Of a stretch of 7,415 nt of DNA, positions 5,243-7,415 are shown piece after piece. Position numbers and translations under genes: made by a program. The notes beneath the pieces were generated by a model that was not told the origin of the DNA, did not search any database, and saw only the letters and a list, made by a program, of their open reading frames with translations. The stretch's first letter is position 1. Every line of letters begins with the position of its first letter. The stretch comes from an uncultured Alphaproteobacteria bacterium (lineage in GTDB: Bacteria; Pseudomonadota; Alphaproteobacteria; RF32; CAG-239), in the NCBI GenBank assembly GCA_944391355.1, contig CALXTG010000151.1, positions 1 to 7,415 of the forward strand, written 5' to 3'.

Positions 5243-5275
5243 AAAAAAAAATCCTTCCCCGTTTTGGGGAAGGAT
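5243..5275 (-). terminator. Strong intrinsic terminator after the lipoprotein gene
   Basis: ATCCTTCCCC (5251-5260) pairs perfectly with GGGGAAGGAT (5266-5275), loop GTTTT. The minus-strand tail is eight or nine T residues running straight into the AGGAG of the next gene. A second, smaller hairpin (ACCTGTT 5294-5300 with AACAGGT 5305-5311) lies between it and the lipoprotein stop. Confidence 0.9.
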
Positions 5276-5313
5276 ATAATTAAACAAATCACAACCTGTT
5301 CTGAAACAGGTGG

Positions 5314-5688
5314 TTATGACACACAGTCATTTCCCTTAAAAGTCACATCCTTAACCTTGCCTTTTTCAATAATAAAAGTTGTCTGACATTGATAGGTCTC
5401 GGAATAAGGACTTCTTCCGCCTATCGGATAAGTAAAACCGTTAGGCATTGTATAATAGGTCGGCGCCACCCCCGGGTAATTTATGGTTTCGCTTTTATTG
5501 AAAACCAGATACCTGATTTTATTGAGCTCATAATTGGTAGTCGGAATACCCCATTCCGCAACCAGATTCTCCTCAGTTACACCGATATAACTTTGCATCA
5601 GCGCCGCATAATTTTCCTCTGTTTTGCGCGGCTGCGTCGCACAACCGACCACACAGAACAACAATAAAATACCGACAGCACCCTTCAT
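5314..5688 (-). CDS. Small secreted lipoprotein, SmpA/OmlA-like in outline (124 aa)
   Basis: The N-terminus MKGAVGILLLFCVVGC is a lipoprotein signal with the lipobox VVGC and acylated Cys at residue 16. Ala follows the Cys, so by the usual rule it would be sorted to the outer membrane. The mature part has a small alpha/beta pattern: YIGVTEENLVAEWGIPTTNY, KIRYLVFNK, and a C-terminal CQTTFIIEKGKVKDVTFKGNDC with two Cys that may form a disulfide. I associate this pattern with short alphaproteobacterial cell-envelope lipoproteins. The ATG at 5688 has CGGAGG upstream. Its own promoter (5718-5746) and strong terminator (5243-5275) make it a self-contained cassette, typical of phage moron genes expressed from a prophage. 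Blocking of superinfection or envelope change is plausible but not shown by the sequence. Confidence 0.85.
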   Translation of the reverse strand: MKGAVGILLLFCVVGCATQPRKTEENYAALMQSYIGVTEENLVAEWGIPTTNYELNKIRYLVFNKSETINYPGVAPTYYTMPNGFTYPIGGRSPYSETYQCQTTFIIEKGKVKDVTFKGNDCVS

Positions 5689-5717
5689 AACAACCTCCGA
5701 TTAAATATAACAAATAG

Positions 5718-5746
5718 ACATTAACTTTAGTTGTCACAATTGTCAA
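5718..5746 (-). promoter_or_regulatory. Sigma-70 promoter for the lipoprotein cassette
   Basis: A perfect -35 TTGACA (5746-5741) is followed after 17 nt by TAATGT (5723-5718), which keeps the key T, A and final T of the -10. The -35 overlaps the 8-bp palindrome ACAATTGT (5736-5743), a possible operator. It lies wholly in the 64-nt gap before the lipoprotein gene. Confidence 0.6.
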
Positions 5747-5752
5747 TAATAA

Positions 5753-6700
5753 TTATCCGATCATCTGACGCAGCTCGCCGATTCTTTGCTGAACTTCCTC
5801 GGGAAGCAATCCGTAAGCAACAAAGTAATAACCGCTGTCATCAACGCCGACCGTTTCCGGTTGTACATCCAAAATTTCCTGAGCAATAACACCGACCTGA
5901 TCTTTCGCTCCGTTAATATAATCAAAACGATAAATATTGTAGCCATCAACCGTATCAAGCAGTTCAAGATTTTCTTTCAAACGAATATCCGAACCCGAAG
6001 CGGCATACATCGCCCCAAGCTGCAAAGCCATTTTTGCCGCATCATCCCAACCAAAACTATTACTGTTTGTGTTACTGCCGCCGGCACTTGTTCCGAAACC
6101 GGAGCCGGAAGAACCGGTTCCCATATTTCCTATCATACTCCCCATACCGCTCGCCAAACCGCTGAGGAGATCACCCCTCCGATCGGCATTTGCCCGATCA
6201 AGACTGGCCTGAGCCTGCATCTGCGCCATTGCCATTTGTGAGGCATTATTCTGCAGTCCCATCATCATATTATAGGGAACCTGATAATAATTAAATAACT
6301 GCGAGAGCACATTACCGACCCGGGCATCTTCATTAGCCATGGCACTGGTTTCCAGATTAGCCAGATTATTGGCAAATTCGTTACTCATCTGGTTAACCGA
6401 AGACCCACGGGTTAAATTTCTGCTTGCCAGCGGATTCATCAGATTATTTTCAAAAGACTGATTTGCCAGCCGATTGCGCTGACTGGTCTGAGCTTTGAAA
6501 ATTTCGCTGTCATAGCTGGGATTAATCAGCTGATTTAAATAATTGGGAATTGCCGATTCCGTGGTTTTAACCAGATTATTCTGAAAATCGGTTCCCTTAA
6601 AACTGTTGTTGGCCCCGGCCGTTCCGGAACCGTATAAACCGCCGGTATTATAACTTACCGTAGGGATAGTAACTTTACTTTTACTTCCGCCGCCACTCAT
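5753..6700 (-). CDS. Phage virion protein with C-terminal peptidase S74 (intramolecular chaperone) domain (315 aa)
   Basis: The C-terminal 79 residues carry the S74 signature: SDIRLKENLE at 237-246, YRFDYINGAKDQVGVIAQEI at 257-276, then VQPETVGV. In this family the domain assists trimer folding and then cleaves itself, at the Ser-Asp pair in endosialidases, here Ser237-Asp238. The segment is short and lacks the long C-terminal helix of many fibre S74 domains. Residues 1-35 are Gly/Ser-rich. Residues 40-180 are Asn/Gln/Met-rich and helical (MAMAQMQAQASL). Residues 180-225 are again Gly/Ser-rich. This composition suits a tail-tip or internal virion protein more than a long fibre. The ATG at 6700 has AAGGAGA upstream and overlaps the previous stop by ATGA, so the two are probably translationally coupled. 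It ends in TAA. Confidence 0.85.
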   Translation of the reverse strand: MSGGGSKSKVTIPTVSYNTGGLYGSGTAGANNSFKGTDFQNNLVKTTESAIPNYLNQLINPSYDSEIFKAQTSQRNRLANQSFENNLMNPLASRNLTRGSSVNQMSNEFANNLANLETSAMANEDARVGNVLSQLFNYYQVPYNMMMGLQNNASQMAMAQMQAQASLDRANADRRGDLLSGLASGMGSMIGNMGTGSSGSGFGTSAGGSNTNSNSFGWDDAAKMALQLGAMYAASGSDIRLKENLELLDTVDGYNIYRFDYINGAKDQVGVIAQEILDVQPETVGVDDSGYYFVAYGLLPEEVQQRIGELRQMIG

Positions 6701-7089
6701 TTATTTTCTCCTTGTAAAATATTATTCCAAACATAAATTCCCGGTTCCGCCGTACGGACAAAACCGGCTTTCCGCAAAATAATTTTCGCACTCAACTGCC
6801 TGGTAGAAGCATAAAGTTCGGGGAAACAAGACTTCACCCGATTCAAAGCTTCCAGACAGGAGGCGTGGGTTTTACGTCTGGCAAACCCGCCGACCCAGTC
6901 TTTATTATCTTCATGATAACAAAAGATGCAGCCGACAAAGCTGCCGTTTTCGTAAATATTAAAAAACCAGCGGGTCAGATAATCTGCAAATCCCCGCCGG
7001 TCTTCAATAGCTTCCCTGTTAATTTCAAATAATTGCCGCGCCGCCTCTTGGTCAAAAAACGGGCTCTCGGCATTAATTAAGACAACCAT
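6697..7089 (-). CDS. GNAT-like small phage protein (130 aa)
   Basis: The start is the ATG at 7089, set by a strong GGAGGAGAA directly upstream. Longer readings of this frame run through a terminator hairpin and an RNA element and are not credible. The fold looks like a reduced GNAT N-acetyltransferase: an N-terminal helix pair (DQEAARQLFEINREAI), a strand FNIYENGSFVGCIFCYHED, then the acetyl-CoA region position GGFARRKTHASCLEAL, and a late ILRKAGFVRT strand typical of the family. The canonical R/Q-x-x-G-x-G/A loop is not clear, so enzyme activity is doubtful. Small GNAT-like proteins of this size sit beside virion genes in short-tailed phages (T7 gp13 has comparable size and place). A virion assembly role is therefore as likely as acetylation. 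It overlaps the S74 gene by 4 bp. Confidence 0.7.
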   Translation of the reverse strand: MVVLINAESPFFDQEAARQLFEINREAIEDRRGFADYLTRWFFNIYENGSFVGCIFCYHEDNKDWVGGFARRKTHASCLEALNRVKSCFPELYASTRQLSAKIILRKAGFVRTAEPGIYVWNNILQGENK

Positions 7090-7168
7090 TTCTCCTCCAA
7101 AAAAAATTTGTATCAGCCACCCACAAAACAAAAAGTTCGGATAGCGTGCGTGAATAATAAACGTTAAG

Positions 7169-7199
7169 AAAAAATAACCACTGCTCTGGTTATTTTTTT
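7169..7199 (-). terminator. Terminator hairpin, module 1 (symmetrical, could act both ways)
   Basis: A perfect 12-bp stem pairs AAAAAATAACCA (7169-7180) with TGGTTATTTTTT (7187-7198), loop CTGCTC. T-runs occur on either strand. On the minus strand it lies 9 nt after structured element 1 and 80 nt before the GNAT start codon. Confidence 0.8.
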
Positions 7200-7208
7200 C
7201 TGCAAGTT

Positions 7209-7268
7209 CTTCGGAAAACCTTAGCAAGCGGGACAGCATAAGCTGGCCTGAGAGCTTAGGTTCCGAAG
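7209..7268 (-). ncRNA. Structured RNA element 1, unknown class
   Basis: Minus-strand fold from 7268 to 7209: outer helix CTTCGGA with TCCGAAG (7 bp), then ACCT with AGGT, a one-sided GCTA bulge, then AAGC with GCTT. The apical part is GG-x-CAGC with GCTG-x-CC around a TTAT loop. No protein, tRNA features or known ribozyme core are visible. The second element at 7345-7405 keeps the same architecture with compensating changes. The strand is favoured by the terminator position and by wobble pairs in element 2. Confidence 0.6.
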
Positions 7269-7306
7269 TAAAAAGGGCAAAAGTACCGCAGCGTACAATG
7301 GCTAAG

Positions 7307-7334
7307 TAAAAAAGCAGCCAACACTGCTTTTTTA
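7307..7334 (-). terminator. Terminator hairpin, module 2 (symmetrical, could act both ways)
   Basis: A perfect 11-bp stem pairs TAAAAAAGCAG (7307-7317) with CTGCTTTTTTA (7324-7334), loop CCAACA. It lies 10 nt after structured element 2 on the minus strand and is unrelated in stem sequence to the module 1 hairpin. Confidence 0.8.
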
Positions 7335-7344
7335 TCTGTAACAT

Positions 7345-7405
7345 CTCAGAATATCTTAGCAAGCAAGGGAAGCAACCGCGACCACTGCGCGCTTAGATAC
7401 CTGAG
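7345..7405 (-). ncRNA. Structured RNA element 2, unknown class
   Basis: Minus-strand fold from 7405 to 7345: outer helix CTCAG with CTGAG, TATCT with AGATA, the same GCTA bulge, then AAGC with GCTT. The apical helix GCAGT with GTTGC needs two G-U pairs that exist only in minus-strand RNA. The right edge of the window lies 10 nt beyond, so its promoter or a further copy may be outside. Confidence 0.6.
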
Positions 7406-7415
7406 TAGTACGTGA

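Larger units (their letters stand above)
7169..7405 (-). repeat. Tandem pair of ~100-nt RNA-plus-terminator modules
   Basis: The two modules are 7268-7169 and 7405-7307 on the minus strand. Both read: outer helix, CTAAGC, variable hairpin, GCTTGCTAAG, closing helix, a spacer containing TT[GA]CAGA, then a terminator hairpin. Sequence outside the conserved blocks differs widely while the pairing is kept. The modules are separated by a 38-nt linker (7269-7306) with a small GTAC/GTAC hairpin. Together with the 79 nt before the GNAT gene, this accounts for the gene-free 7090-7415. Confidence 0.7.

Noticed and set aside
7209..7405. tRNA genes: CTTGCTAAG looks like a Ser anticodon loop
   Set aside because: There is no 7-bp acceptor stem with CCA context, no T-arm consensus (GGTTCGAATCC type), and the flanking bases do not form a 5-bp anticodon stem.
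7209..7405. Self-cleaving ribozyme (hammerhead, twister, pistol type)
   Set aside because: The conserved cores I know for these classes are missing on both strands; only the short CTAAGC string is reminiscent.

Overview
The window reads as part of the structural (virion) module of a tailed phage or prophage, most likely short-tailed, in an alphaproteobacterium. The evidence is a Gly-rich virion protein ending in a peptidase S74 chaperone domain, a collar-type tail fibre, and a small lipoprotein whose C-terminal pattern (C-x-TTF ... GNDC) I associate with alphaproteobacteria. The host assignment is inference. Every supportable gene is on the minus strand, so transcription runs from high to low coordinates.

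Layout in order of transcription. (1) 7415-7090 has no gene. It holds two related ~60-nt structured RNA elements, each followed about 10 nt later by a strong hairpin terminator. (2) 7089-5753 holds a small GNAT-like protein overlapping by 4 bp with the S74-domain virion protein. (3) 5746-5251 is a self-contained cassette of promoter, lipoprotein and terminator, the layout of a phage moron. (4) 5229-3946 holds two genes of different size that share an N-terminal motif (GIGYIL-Q--PDI-G-G), each followed by a terminator. (5) 3921-1565 is an AT-rich accessory block with four paralogous small membrane proteins, one remnant of a fifth copy and one unrelated small ORF. Part of the block is an exact-length 405-bp tandem duplication, and a 68-bp repeat flanks another part. 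(6) 1500-26 is the tail fibre gene, preceded by two stacked terminators and interrupted by an in-frame ochre codon at codon 8.

Two themes link the regions. First, intrinsic terminators sit between nearly all genes. Several run directly into the next ribosome binding site with no room for a promoter, so downstream genes need read-through or antitermination. The tandem RNA elements upstream could supply that in the manner of HK022 put RNA; this is a hypothesis. Second, the membrane-protein block is actively rearranging: duplications, a truncated copy and a Trp-to-stop change all lie within about 2.3 kb, next to a host-recognition gene that also carries a nonsense codon. The membrane family, marked by A-N-[IL]-[LF]-S in the second membrane segment and an aromatic-Asp pair after the third, is one I do not recognise.
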